This document shows, piece after piece, positions 8,605-17,800 of a DNA stretch of 64,000 nucleotides. Below the pieces are notes generated by a model, which searched no databases, had not been told where the DNA came from, and was given only the letters and a program-made list of their open reading frames with translations. Each line of letters begins with the position of its first letter. The stretch's first letter is position 1. The DNA lies in contig JAFIGX010000004.1 of NCBI GenBank assembly GCA_017849455.1, positions 62,001 through 126,000 of the forward strand, in the 5' to 3' direction. The position numbers and the translations under genes are program-made. The stretch is from Pseudobacter sp. (GTDB lineage Bacteria; Bacteroidota; Bacteroidia; Chitinophagales; Chitinophagaceae).

Positions 8605-9459
8605 TCAATGCTGTGCAATTTCCTGGTTCCAGACACCAGTGGCGGCTGTCTTCCTGATATATTCGGCAAAAGAAGTGGGTTTACGTCCCAATGCCCGCTC
8701 GATACCATCATTGGTATGTGCATTCCTGCCATCGAGCACTTCGGGAAAAAGGTAGGTGAGCAGTGAAACAATATCGGCGGGAACACCATACATGTTGAGC
8801 ATGGCTGCATATTCTTCCACACTGACCTGCTGGTATTGAATAGACTTGCCGGTTGCGGCAGAGATCTCTCCTATCGCTTGTTCGAAGGTCAGCAATCCCG
8901 GGCCTGTCACTTCATAGATCTCTCCGTCATGTCCATCTTCCGTGAGGGCGGCCACGGCTACATCGGCAATATCATCCGCATCTACGAATGGCTCCCCGAT
9001 ATTACCGGCAGGCAATGCCACATGGCCTGCAAGGATCGGTTCCAGCAGATGGCTTTCACTAAAGTTCTGGCAGAACCAACTGGCGCGGACGATCGTCCAG
9101 TTTGTGCCTGCATTGATCACTACCTGTTCGCATTCCTGTGCTTCCGGTTCGCCACGGCCTGATAAAAGCACCAGTTTCTGTACGCCCATTTCCACCGCTT
9201 TTGCCGTGAAGGCTTTGATGACATACACGGCAGCAGGAACTGCGAGGTCGGGCTGGAAGGTGATGTATACATTATCGATGCCGTCGAGTGCTGGTCCCCA
9301 AGTCGACTGATCTTCCCAGTCGAACGGAATTGCGGCCGAGCGGGAACCGATCCTCACGGAACGGCCCATTTGAGTAAGCCTGTTCACTACACGGCTTCCC
9401 GTTTTTCCGGTACCACCGAGCACCAGTGTCTTGGGTGATGTGTTGTTCAACGTTTTCAT
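8605..9459 (-). CDS. NmrA-like NAD(P)-binding oxidoreductase
   Basis: 284 residues of the atypical short-chain dehydrogenase (NmrA/HSCARG-like) family. The Rossmann nucleotide-binding motif LVLGGTGKTGSRVVNRL lies at residues 13-29, the strand KLVLLSGRGEPE near 98, the RASWFCQNFSE substrate-loop region near 128, and FVDADDIADVAVAAL near 160. Members act as NAD(P)H-dependent reductases or redox sensors. Its promoter shares an exact 15-bp element at the same spacing with that of the upstream diheme cytochrome gene, so the two are probably coregulated, likely by the AraC protein encoded beyond the cytochrome. Confidence 0.88.
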   Translation of the reverse strand: MKTLNNTSPKTLVLGGTGKTGSRVVNRLTQMGRSVRIGSRSAAIPFDWEDQSTWGPALDGIDNVYITFQPDLAVPAAVYVIKAFTAKAVEMGVQKLVLLSGRGEPEAQECEQVVINAGTNWTIVRASWFCQNFSESHLLEPILAGHVALPAGNIGEPFVDADDIADVAVAALTEDGHDGEIYEVTGPGLLTFEQAIGEISAATGKSIQYQQVSVEEYAAMLNMYGVPADIVSLLTYLFPEVLDGRNAHTNDGIERALGRKPTSFAEYIRKTAATGVWNQEIAQH

Positions 9460-9475
9460 GATCTTTATTTTTTAT

Positions 9476-9521
9476 CAAAGCTATTATGTGAATGAAGGGA
9501 TAAATAGAACGAAACCGACAA
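9476..9521 (-). promoter_or_regulatory. Promoter of NmrA-like gene with 15-bp activator element
   Basis: On the minus strand TTGTCGGTTTCGTTC (9521-9507) is followed after exactly 23 bases by TAGCTTTG (9483-9476), a perfect TAnnTTTG -7 element, and the ATG is 17 bases further. No TTG stands at the usual -33 position, which fits an activator-dependent promoter. The same 15-mer with the same 23-base spacing occurs before the next gene upstream. Confidence 0.7.
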
Positions 9522-9527
9522 CATGGT

Positions 9528-10502
9528 TCAGTGAAGGCTGTTGATGTATTCCTGTACCAATGCCAATCCTTCCTTATGCACTACGGTTGTACCCAGCAAA
9601 GGCATACGGCCCTGTTTCATGTATTGAACGATCAGCTTCTTTTTATCGCTGATATTGGTGGATGCAAAAGGAGTTTCATACCCCGCGTTGAAATTCGCTG
9701 CTGCACAAAATCCGTTGGGATTATGACAATGAGCACAGTTCACTGCGAGATAGGCCCTGGCCCTTTGTTCGAGTGTGTAGGAGGGATTCTGCCAATCGGG
9801 AAGCGTTGCAACTCCGGAGAGGTCACCTGCGCCGATCAGGGAGTTGCTTTGAAAATATTTCAGTTGATTGATCCTGGCATTGTTCCTGGTTACTTCAATA
9901 TTCAGGTTCATGGCCGTTGGCCCGATGGGCGTGAGCACATTATTGGAGTTATGGCAGGTAGCACAATCTTTGTTGGAAGGAACACGATAATCGATCGATC
10001 GGCCGGCACCGTTTTCATCCAGCCATTTTACATCGTGCTTTGAACCTTTTGTTGCCAGTAACGCTTCGGTTTGTGCATCATTCCAGACATAAGTGCCCGC
10101 ATGCCAGGTTGATCCCGTACGCACCAGTATCCTCGTTTCAATGATCCGCCTACCTTTCGAAGGATCCCTCTTGTCATTATAATAATAAAAGGTTTTGGCC
10201 AGGATGGCGCCATCTGGAAATTCGGGCAACCCATTGCCGGTGATCTTCATGGAGCTTCCGGCAGGGACCATGATCAATCTCTGTTTTTCGGCATAGTCGG
10301 AAAATAAAGTGGTAGATGGTTCATAGGGCTTGAAAGCATCTGTGGGGACCAGGGCAGATGGATCACCCTGGAAAATATGGTAGTCCGACAATTTGGGCAG
10401 CATTCCTCCATTATCCTCATCCATTCCGGAAGGGTCGATCACGAAAGATTGTACTGCCACGAAACAGAGAAGACCGCCGGCGATGATATATAAGGCTTTC
10501 AT
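9528..10502 (-). CDS. SO2930-type diheme c-type cytochrome
   Basis: 324 residues with an N-terminal signal sequence (residues 1-20), so periplasmic or surface-anchored. Two covalent heme sites are visible: CATCH at 180-184 and CAHCH at 256-260. The order and spacing, with an N-terminal beta-rich domain (FSDYAEKQRLIMVP near 68), match the SO2930 family, electron-transfer proteins of unknown partners. The gene lies between the NmrA-like reductase and the AraC regulator on the same strand and has a promoter twin to the reductase promoter, pointing to a shared regulon with a redox or stress role. Confidence 0.88.
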   Translation of the reverse strand: MKALYIIAGGLLCFVAVQSFVIDPSGMDEDNGGMLPKLSDYHIFQGDPSALVPTDAFKPYEPSTTLFSDYAEKQRLIMVPAGSSMKITGNGLPEFPDGAILAKTFYYYNDKRDPSKGRRIIETRILVRTGSTWHAGTYVWNDAQTEALLATKGSKHDVKWLDENGAGRSIDYRVPSNKDCATCHNSNNVLTPIGPTAMNLNIEVTRNNARINQLKYFQSNSLIGAGDLSGVATLPDWQNPSYTLEQRARAYLAVNCAHCHNPNGFCAAANFNAGYETPFASTNISDKKKLIVQYMKQGRMPLLGTTVVHKEGLALVQEYINSLH

Positions 10503-10521
10503 GGTGTTTGTATTTACACCA

Positions 10522-10567
10522 CAATACTAGAAAGTTGGCGGCCCGGAAAATTGAACGAAACCGACAA
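10522..10567 (-). promoter_or_regulatory. Promoter of cytochrome gene with the same 15-bp element
   Basis: TTGTCGGTTTCGTTC (minus strand, 10567-10553), exactly 23 bases, then TAGTATTG (10529-10522), one mismatch from TAnnTTTG; the ATG follows 19 bases later. Identity in sequence and spacing with the promoter at 9476-9521 is unlikely to be chance. The adjacent AraC-family gene is the obvious candidate binder. Confidence 0.7.
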
Positions 10568-10668
10568 TTGGTTGACAAGCTGAAAAGTTAATAGGTTGAT
10601 AAGGACTTCCTGACACGCGGAGATACCCCTGTCAACCAGTCAACCTTTCAACTTGTCAACCAATTGTC
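10563..10668. repeat. Long imperfect inverted repeat, TTGAC-unit type
   Basis: A left arm at 10563-10600 and a right arm at 10631-10668 are reverse complements at 32 of 38 positions, with a 30-base centre. The arms are themselves made of short units (GGTTGACAAG, GTTGA). It sits between the stop of the AraC gene and the promoter of the cytochrome gene and may form a hairpin that ends AraC transcription. Its end overlaps the cytochrome promoter element. Confidence 0.8.
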
Positions 10669-10693
10669 TATATGCCTTCCTGGAATGGAAAAA

Positions 10694-11518
10694 TCAATTC
10701 ACCCTGCCGGGGAAATTATCATGAACCGTTTCTGCCTGCCTTTGAAATTCGAAGGGTGAGAGGCCGGTAAATTTTTTGAAGTTCCGGATGAAGTGCGACT
10801 GGTCCGCATAACCGTTTTCATAAGCGATGTCGGACAGTTTATTGTATTTACCGTTTCGCATCTGGGAGAGGGCGGCCTGGAACTGGGATATCTTTGAGAA
10901 CAATTTGGGGGATACGCCGATATATTGTTCAAACTTTCTTTCAAAGGTCCTTTCACTGAGATTGAGTATACGCTGCAATTCTTTCAGCCGTAGCTCTCCG
11001 TTGGAACGCATGATCTCCGCAGTGGCATAGGCCATGCCCTTATCGACGACCGATCCGTTCTTTGCGATCATCTGCTCCATATAGTCAAACATGATCTTTG
11101 CCTGGTTCTCCATCGATACCGTGTTCCAGAGCTGTTCGCCGAGGTTGATCCGCGGCACAGAAGGGAGTAACCCCAGGTCAAGGCAATCATCAGTGACCTC
11201 CCTGGCGCTGAACCTGAAAATGGATTGCACTACATGTGGATGAAAATTGACGACGATCATTTTCATTCTGCCTTCCGTACTCAGGGTAATCGGCTGTACC
11301 GTTTGCCCATAGAGGAATATGGAGGAAAGTTTCTTGTCCTGGTTCAGGAGCATGCCCGACATGGATTGGTGAAACATGACACCAGGACAACCATCTGCGT
11401 AAATAGAAAAACAACTGGGAGCAGACCCTGTCTGCAGGCTGCCGGAATCCAGCGCCCAGATATGCCTGATGAAAGGTCGCAGCTTTTCAGGGATTTGTAT
11501 GTTATGCTCCTGGAACAT
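10694..11518 (-). CDS. AraC-family transcriptional regulator
   Basis: 274 residues. The N-terminal part (residues 1-150) is the ligand/partner domain common in Bacteroidota AraC regulators; the C-terminal 100 residues hold two helix-turn-helix motifs (LKELQRILNLSERTFERKF near 180 and LSDIAYENGYADQSHFIRNF near 225, ending in FTGLSPFEF). It is the first gene of a minus-strand set followed by the cytochrome and NmrA-like genes, whose promoters share a 15-mer, and is the likely activator of both. The inducing signal is unknown. Confidence 0.93.
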   Translation of the reverse strand: MFQEHNIQIPEKLRPFIRHIWALDSGSLQTGSAPSCFSIYADGCPGVMFHQSMSGMLLNQDKKLSSIFLYGQTVQPITLSTEGRMKMIVVNFHPHVVQSIFRFSAREVTDDCLDLGLLPSVPRINLGEQLWNTVSMENQAKIMFDYMEQMIAKNGSVVDKGMAYATAEIMRSNGELRLKELQRILNLSERTFERKFEQYIGVSPKLFSKISQFQAALSQMRNGKYNKLSDIAYENGYADQSHFIRNFKKFTGLSPFEFQRQAETVHDNFPGRVN

Positions 11519-11649
11519 GGAATTATATGCCCATTCGGTCGAATAAAATTAAAATAAATTTTGCTGAAAAACCAATGCCAGGCGGACTGAATTCAGTATA
11601 TTTGTAACCGATCGGATACATATTAATTCACACCTTTAAATAGTTTGTT

Positions 11650-12114
11650 ATGGATAAATTAGAAGCCTCTGCAGCTATCCAGATCCTCAAACCCATCGAG
11701 GAGGTATTTGAAGCGATCGTGGACCCAAAAAAGATGACCAACTATTTTATTTCGGAAAGTACCGGCAGGATGGAAGAAGGAAAAAAGCTGTCCTGGAAGT
11801 TTCCGGAATTCGGTGACAGGTTCCCGGTGAATGTGATGAAAGTGAAAAAGAACGAATCCATCATTTTCGACTGGGATGCAGGTAGTGGAGAAATACACCA
11901 GTGCGTGATCAGGCTCAGTGAGCCCATGAAGAACGCCACCGTGGTGGAAGTAAAAGAAGGCAGTATGCCTGTAACTGATAAAGGTCTCCAATGGATGAGA
12001 GGCAATACTGAAGGATGGGCCAATTTCCTCGCCTGTATGAAGGCATACCTCGAATATGGCATCAACCTCAGAAAGGGTGCATTCGATTATCAAAGGGACC
12101 ACGCCGTTCAATGA
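11650..12114 (+). CDS. SRPBCC (AHSA1/START-like) domain protein
   Basis: 154 residues forming one SRPBCC domain: an opening strand-helix (EASAAIQILKPIEEVFEAIV), the PKKMTNYFISES loop, central strands with LSWKFPEFGDRFPVNVMKVK and a long C-terminal helix ending GWANFLACMKAYLEYGINLR. Such domains bind hydrophobic ligands or assist other proteins; the fold does not predict a function here. TATATTTG at 11597-11604 is a plausible -7 element. The gene ends exactly where the convergent DUF4397 lipoprotein gene ends, with no spare base between the stops. Confidence 0.85.
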   Translation: MDKLEASAAIQILKPIEEVFEAIVDPKKMTNYFISESTGRMEEGKKLSWKFPEFGDRFPVNVMKVKKNESIIFDWDAGSGEIHQCVIRLSEPMKNATVVEVKEGSMPVTDKGLQWMRGNTEGWANFLACMKAYLEYGINLRKGAFDYQRDHAVQ

Positions 12115-12939
12115 TCATAGCTTCCTGACGTCTACTACCCCATTGGCAGTTACCCGGACCGATTGACCGTCCCTGTCTTTGTATTCATGATTATTGCGAT
12201 AGTTCCGCAATACAATAAGATAGCTTTGTCCCGGTTGTGCCTGCAGGTCTTTACGGCCAATACTGGTGAGTGTATCTCCAGCATTGAAGGCCCGGAGTTT
12301 CAGCGTACTGTCGGCCGATAGAGAATATTCGACCTCCGGTGAAATGCTGCGATAAGACATGTTCTGCAGGCCAGGCACTATCCTGCTGCCGATACGAAGG
12401 TTCACTGAATCCGCATCGGGGCAAAGCTGCACCAACCTAAGCAGGATTTTTCCGGCAACAAGCTGCTGTCCATGTACTACACTGATCACATTGAAGGAAC
12501 CAAGGCTATCGGACAAGAGATAGGTACGTTTCCTGTCCTGCTCCGCAGTCACCGGAAAAGAAAACAGGCTTGATGAATCTACTGAATTCAGGTATACATT
12601 AACGTTATAATCTCCTGCAGAATAATGGTCGAATGATATCCAGGGCACGTCGTAATTACCGTTGACAGCAGGAAAATCCCTGCGACTGCCTCCATTCACG
12701 GCACCATCTTCTGAAAAGAAAGGTATCCCATTGCCCTGGATGGGGCCCGGTTTCTGTTCTGCAGCCGCAAGCGGCAGGAGTATCTTTTTCTGGCTGCCGG
12801 CATTGAGTGGTAGCCACGTATCGAGCGTGTAAGATGCATTATAAAAACTGATCCCTCCATAATTGGCCGGTTCATATTTTGCCTTGCGGCAGGAGGCCAT
12901 TGAAATGGTTGCAATGATCGCTATACAGATTGAGCGCAT
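12115..12939 (-). CDS. DUF4397 lipoprotein
   Basis: 274 residues. A lipoprotein signal ends in SMASC at residue 17, so the mature protein is lipid-anchored, probably at the outer membrane. Two DUF4397-type beta repeats are visible (ISFYNASYTLDTWLPLNAG near 30 with DHYSAGDYNVNVYLN, and LVQLCPDADSVNLRIGSRIV near 168 with LSADSTLKLRAFNAGD). This family is common in Bacteroidota surface-lipoprotein loci and has no known enzyme activity. It lies 12 bp downstream of the next lipoprotein in the same operon as the TonB receptor, so a surface substrate-binding role is the likely reading. Confidence 0.85.
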   Translation of the reverse strand: MRSICIAIIATISMASCRKAKYEPANYGGISFYNASYTLDTWLPLNAGSQKKILLPLAAAEQKPGPIQGNGIPFFSEDGAVNGGSRRDFPAVNGNYDVPWISFDHYSAGDYNVNVYLNSVDSSSLFSFPVTAEQDRKRTYLLSDSLGSFNVISVVHGQQLVAGKILLRLVQLCPDADSVNLRIGSRIVPGLQNMSYRSISPEVEYSLSADSTLKLRAFNAGDTLTSIGRKDLQAQPGQSYLIVLRNYRNNHEYKDRDGQSVRVTANGVVDVRKL

Positions 12940-12951
12940 ATCGGTAATGAT

Positions 12952-14778
12952 TTAAGGTTTCCTGATCCTGTAAATTTCCATGGGCAAATGCTTCGCACCG
13001 AATCCCTGTTTGGCAAAAGACGCGAAATACAAATTGTTCTTCCTGTCGAACCCGATAAAACGGTTGTCGCCATAGAGCACTCTCCTGTTTGGAGAGAAGT
13101 CTACCCATTTGGCCGGCCCGATAGTCTTGTTCTGACCGGGTACAGAACTTCCGTACCGCGCTTCCACCCCGGCTTCTGTACCTGCAAAAGCATAGGCATT
13201 ATGCAAGGTGAAATTGATACCCATCAATGAAAAGCCGGAATAGGAAGATGGAAAGAAGACAGCATCGCCGTTCGAGAGCACATAGTAATTGCTGAACCTG
13301 TCCTGGTCAGGTGTGATGGATGGTTTATGCAGACCTGTAATTGAAGAAGTGTCGGATGATGAGAAACTGAATTCGGTATTGCCGGGGATACCTTTTGTTA
13401 CCTGTTCAAAGTCTGCTGTTGAAATCACATTCAATGTTCTATTAACGGTATTCATCGAATAGATGAACTGCCCATCAGTACTTAGTTGCTGGTTGAGATA
13501 AGAGAAGATGGCGAGCGAAGGCACCGGCCTGTTTGCGGCAGGCTTTGCCAGGGACTTCACCACTCCATTCCGGATGCGAATGAAATTGTCCATCCCACTC
13601 GAAATATCACCGGTGCCTAAGCCAAACCAGCTATAGGCCGCAGCCGAATCCCGCTGCGCATAGTAGGCAGGGTTACTGAATTGCGGGAACCTGGGATCAC
13701 CCGCCAGCGGGCTTTTGGGTTGAGTGCTGGTATTGTATGCGGCATTCTTGGCGTACATCGTTCCATCGAGTGCGATGTGCAAATTCACCAATGCCAATTT
13801 GGTGTTTGCAATATCTCCCTCGGCGGGCAGGTAATTGGCTCCCGGATCGTAGAGAGGAGTGCTGAGGTCGGCCCCTCTTGGATACGAAGAAGCAGGCTTC
13901 ATGAACACAGAACGGTTCAGGACTTCTGTTTTGCCGGTAGCAATGTCCATTCTACAAAACCTCGTTATATAATATTTCGCCTGATCAGGCGTATTCTCCG
14001 CAGTAGAAGCAGAGAAATAAAGTACCGTTTCATCGATATCAACAGTAAACCCGATGATATAAAGGACCTGAAAGGGATCGCCCGATACCGGCGTGATCGA
14101 AGCACCTGGTTTTATCACCGATCGTATCTCCCCATCCACGATCCTGAATATCCCTTCAGGTTTATTGAAGAACCATATATTGCCACCTCCGGTAACAGTA
14201 CCATCTTTCCACAGATCGATAAGACTGCTTCCGCTGGTATAAAGGTTTAGGTTCGATGGCAGCCATTCGATCATTTTGTCGACTACCAGCGTAGTATCTG
14301 CAGCACTGGGTATGTCCGTATACTCCTGCACTTTGATCGTTGGGGCATTCACTGCAATACCATTCACCCTGACCAATACAGGTATACTATTTCCCCTGAC
14401 GCCTTTGGGCACACGGCATTTCATGTAATCTACGGTTGCCCAGACCGTATCTTTTGTACTACTATTGTAAATCCTGTAAGCGGCATTTTGAAAAGTGCTT
14501 ACAACGCTGTCACCGATCCTGATCTCCCTGTGTGCATCGGGGCCGCCCAGAATTCCGGCAATGGTCATCGTATCGCCCGGCACCAATGTTTTACCTGCAG
14601 CGACATACGAATAATGGAAGAATGACCCATCCGGTCTATACAGGTTATTGTCCGTGATCACCGAATAGATCGTGTGAAGGTATTCATCATGATTGGCCAC
14701 TTTTTTACAGGCTGCCGCCAGGCAGCCGTATAATACGATCCATCGGAGCAGGTGAAAGGATCGGAACTGTTTCATTTT
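12952..14778 (-). CDS. Surface lipoprotein with IPT/TIG-like N-terminal region
   Basis: About 608 residues from the ATG at 14778, chosen because it gives a clean lipoprotein signal (MKQFRSFHLL ... GCLAAACKK, lipid Cys at about residue 23); the frame is open six codons further. After the anchor there is an IPT/TIG-like beta domain (TMTIAGILGGPDAHREIRIG near 75 to VNGIAVNAPTIKV) and then a long region with repeated WFF-, YFSAS- and DGTMYAKN-type strands that reads like a beta-propeller sensor. It follows the TonB receptor by 26 bp on the same strand and takes the place a SusD protein would normally hold. Ligand unknown. Confidence 0.75.
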   Translation of the reverse strand, partial: KMKQFRSFHLLRWIVLYGCLAAACKKVANHDEYLHTIYSVITDNNLYRPDGSFFHYSYVAAGKTLVPGDTMTIAGILGGPDAHREIRIGDSVVSTFQNAAYRIYNSSTKDTVWATVDYMKCRVPKGVRGNSIPVLVRVNGIAVNAPTIKVQEYTDIPSAADTTLVVDKMIEWLPSNLNLYTSGSSLIDLWKDGTVTGGGNIWFFNKPEGIFRIVDGEIRSVIKPGASITPVSGDPFQVLYIIGFTVDIDETVLYFSASTAENTPDQAKYYITRFCRMDIATGKTEVLNRSVFMKPASSYPRGADLSTPLYDPGANYLPAEGDIANTKLALVNLHIALDGTMYAKNAAYNTSTQPKSPLAGDPRFPQFSNPAYYAQRDSAAAYSWFGLGTGDISSGMDNFIRIRNGVVKSLAKPAANRPVPSLAIFSYLNQQLSTDGQFIYSMNTVNRTLNVISTADFEQVTKGIPGNTEFSFSSSDTSSITGLHKPSITPDQDRFSNYYVLSNGDAVFFPSSYSGFSLMGINFTLHNAYAFAGTEAGVEARYGSSVPGQNKTIGPAKWVDFSPNRRVLYGDNRFIGFDRKNNLYFASFAKQGFGAKHLPMEIYRIRKP

Positions 14779-14804
14779 ATAGAATTGCCTGTTCATATTA
14801 TCGG

Positions 14805-17800
14805 TTAAAATGCGTACGTGAAAGAAATTGTCAGATAACGGCCAGTACGAAAGCTTCTGAAAAGATTGTCTCCCTTGTATAGCGGGCCTTCATAAGCGCC
14901 TCCCGCCCCTCTTGCAATGCCCGTACTTTTTTCCGCTTTGTATTTATTGTTGTAGTCCTGGTCTTCGGCTATTCGTACAGGTTCATCGAGCAGGTTCTGT
15001 ATGTTCAGCTTCAGGTTCAGCGAGCGGAACACCCTTTGCGTAATGGAAATATCCAGTAGATGCCTGGGCAGTTCGATCAGGTTGGGCCTGATATAGGCTT
15101 GTGAAGAAGGATAGCCACCGATGCCAACCCCATTCCCATGTGCTTCTTTGGTCGATACGGTGCTCACTGCATAGATCGTAGTGCCGGAAATATTGTAGGT
15201 CACAGAAGCCTTCAACCCCCATCCCGGGTTTTCATAAAAGAGCCCGCTATTGAGCACATAGGGTGCCTGTCCCTGCAGTGGCCTGTTGTGAAAACCGCTG
15301 TAGAAGCTGAACTGCGAACTGTCTCCTACCGGCGTTTTGCTGGCCCGGCTATGGATCAGCGCACCATTTATGATCAGCGATAGATTGCGGAACAGTCTGC
15401 CTGGTATGAAGGCAAGGCTCTTACGGACCTCTGCTTCCACTCCATACACCACAGCCTCATCGGCATTCCAGTAACTGATACTGGTAGGCATGAATATAAC
15501 TTCACCCGACTGATCATTGCGGACCTGTTCAATAGGATTTTTGATCTTTTTATAGAATACTCCTGCATTGATCATTTCACCGGGATGGCTGCGTGGGTAC
15601 CATTCGAACCGCAGATCATAATTGTCGATCTTCGCAGTAACGAGAGAAGGGTTTCCCGTAACCACCACATCATTCATGAAATCATAATCGGAGAAGGGGG
15701 ATATTTCACGGAATTCAGGACGGTTGAGCGTTTTACCATATCCACCCCGGATCACCAGCATGGAATCGGCCAACGTATAGGTAGCGTTCAGCGAAGGCAA
15801 CCATGCCGTGAGCGGTTTCTTCACCAGCAATGGGATGAATGCCCCGCTCTGAACTATGGCGGCGGATAATTGCTGCCGGTCATCTTCCACGCGCAGGCCT
15901 CCTACCAGGTTCAATTTTTTGTGTAGCAAATGCCGGTCGCCCATCAGGTAAAATGCATTGTTCCGCTCATCGGCCACATAACTATCGGTAGGTTGCGTGG
16001 CGTCATAGATAGCCAGTCCTTTCCCATCAGCCCTGAAATAGGCGGGCGACCAGACCTTATTCAATTCCTCCGGCCTGAACAGCAGCAGGTTGGGATCGTT
16101 CCATCCGAAGTTATCGCGGAACCCGGGGGCCATATTCTCTATCCCACTAAGTTCCACACCCTCCAGTCCTGCCCGGTTCACCTGGTAAAAACGGCGGCCT
16201 ACATGACGGTCCTTGAACAATCCATACACACCTGCTTTCAATAATAAAGAAGGACGAACAGCATAACTGTAATCAATCGATGCCTGGTAATTCTCTTCCT
16301 GGTTGGTAATGAATATCCGGTTGATCATGCCAAGGTAAGCATCCCGGTAACTACTGGTGTTTGCGCCTGCTGCAGCCAGTGATCCATTCTGCCCGAAGAA
16401 CCGGGTATTCCGCTGATCGGGTACATTCTGCTTGTAATAGTTAAACCCCAGGTTCCATTGCAATTGGTGCCTTCTCTTCTGGTCAAGATGATGATTACCC
16501 GTAAGATTACCTGAGTACAATAGCCTTTGCTCGAATGATTCGAGGATGTCCTTATTGCGTATCAGTTGTGCACTGTCCTGCTTTGGAAGGAAATTAGGGG
16601 CTGAAACGGTTACCGACGTGTTCTTGCTCCCTTCGTTCAGAAAGAAATTTTTCAATTCGACGGAGTGACGATCGTTGAATTTCAGCAACAGGTTCTCCAT
16701 GATATTGATCCTTCCCTTCTCGATCGACTGATCCGCATGGGCGATCTTGTTCTGGCCCGTAGTGCGGCCATAGTCGCCGAAACTCTGGGAATACAGGTTC
16801 CCCGATTGCCGTTCCACTGCCTGTATCCTGCTCTCATTTGTATAATTGATCATAGTGAAGTTGAAAAGACGTGCAGCTTGCCCGATCCTGTAATTATCGA
16901 AGTAGTTGACAAATGCCTGGAAGTCGGGGTTCATCCTTCGTTTACCGATCTGCAGATCGGGTGAGAACGCTTCCAGCCGCTGTTGTTGTGATGTTGCCTC
17001 CTTGCCATAAGCAGCCGCAAACTCCGGCAACACTTTCGCCGGATGACTGCGGAGGCCATCATCAAACCCAATCCAGTCGAGGTTTCCGCCATTGTAAGTA
17101 TAGCCTTCTTTAAACGTAGTGGTGGTCCTGGCCGCCAGTTGCACGCCAATGTCGAAATGCCGTACCGGCTTTGCATTTTTGGTAAATAGCTTCACGGACC
17201 CCCCGGTTACATCGCCTACCAGGTCAGGAGTAGGTGATTTAAAAATGAGGATGCGGTCGATGATCGGAGAAGGCAGCAGATCGAAAGCAAATGCGTGTGT
17301 GTATATCTCGGTACTGGGGGCAAGATTGCCATTCAGATAGGTCTGGTTATAACGTGCATTCATGCCACGTACTACAATGAACCGGTCATCGGTAACAGTG
17401 ATGCCGGGTATACGCCTCACGATCTCGGCCGCATTGCGATCGGCCATCTTCGTGATCTGCTCATTGGAGATGCCGGATACAACAGCATTGGATAAACGTA
17501 TTTCATTGATCAGTTGCTTTTCTGTGGTATGGGTCACTGTGCGTGTTTTCCCACCTGCATTGGTGACCACCACTTCCGCCAGGCTCCCATTCGAAGATTG
17601 CATTTTGATATCCATCACAATTTCTTTCCCGGCATTGACTGATATATTGTCGACCCGGTTCTGTTGGTAGCCAACATGGGTTGTAAGGAGGATGAAATTA
17701 CCAGCAGGCAGGTCCCTGAAAATGTAATAGCCTTTTTCATCACTGATCACCGTTCTCCCCGCACCGCTGAGCAACAAAGTGGAATTGGACAATGGTTCTG

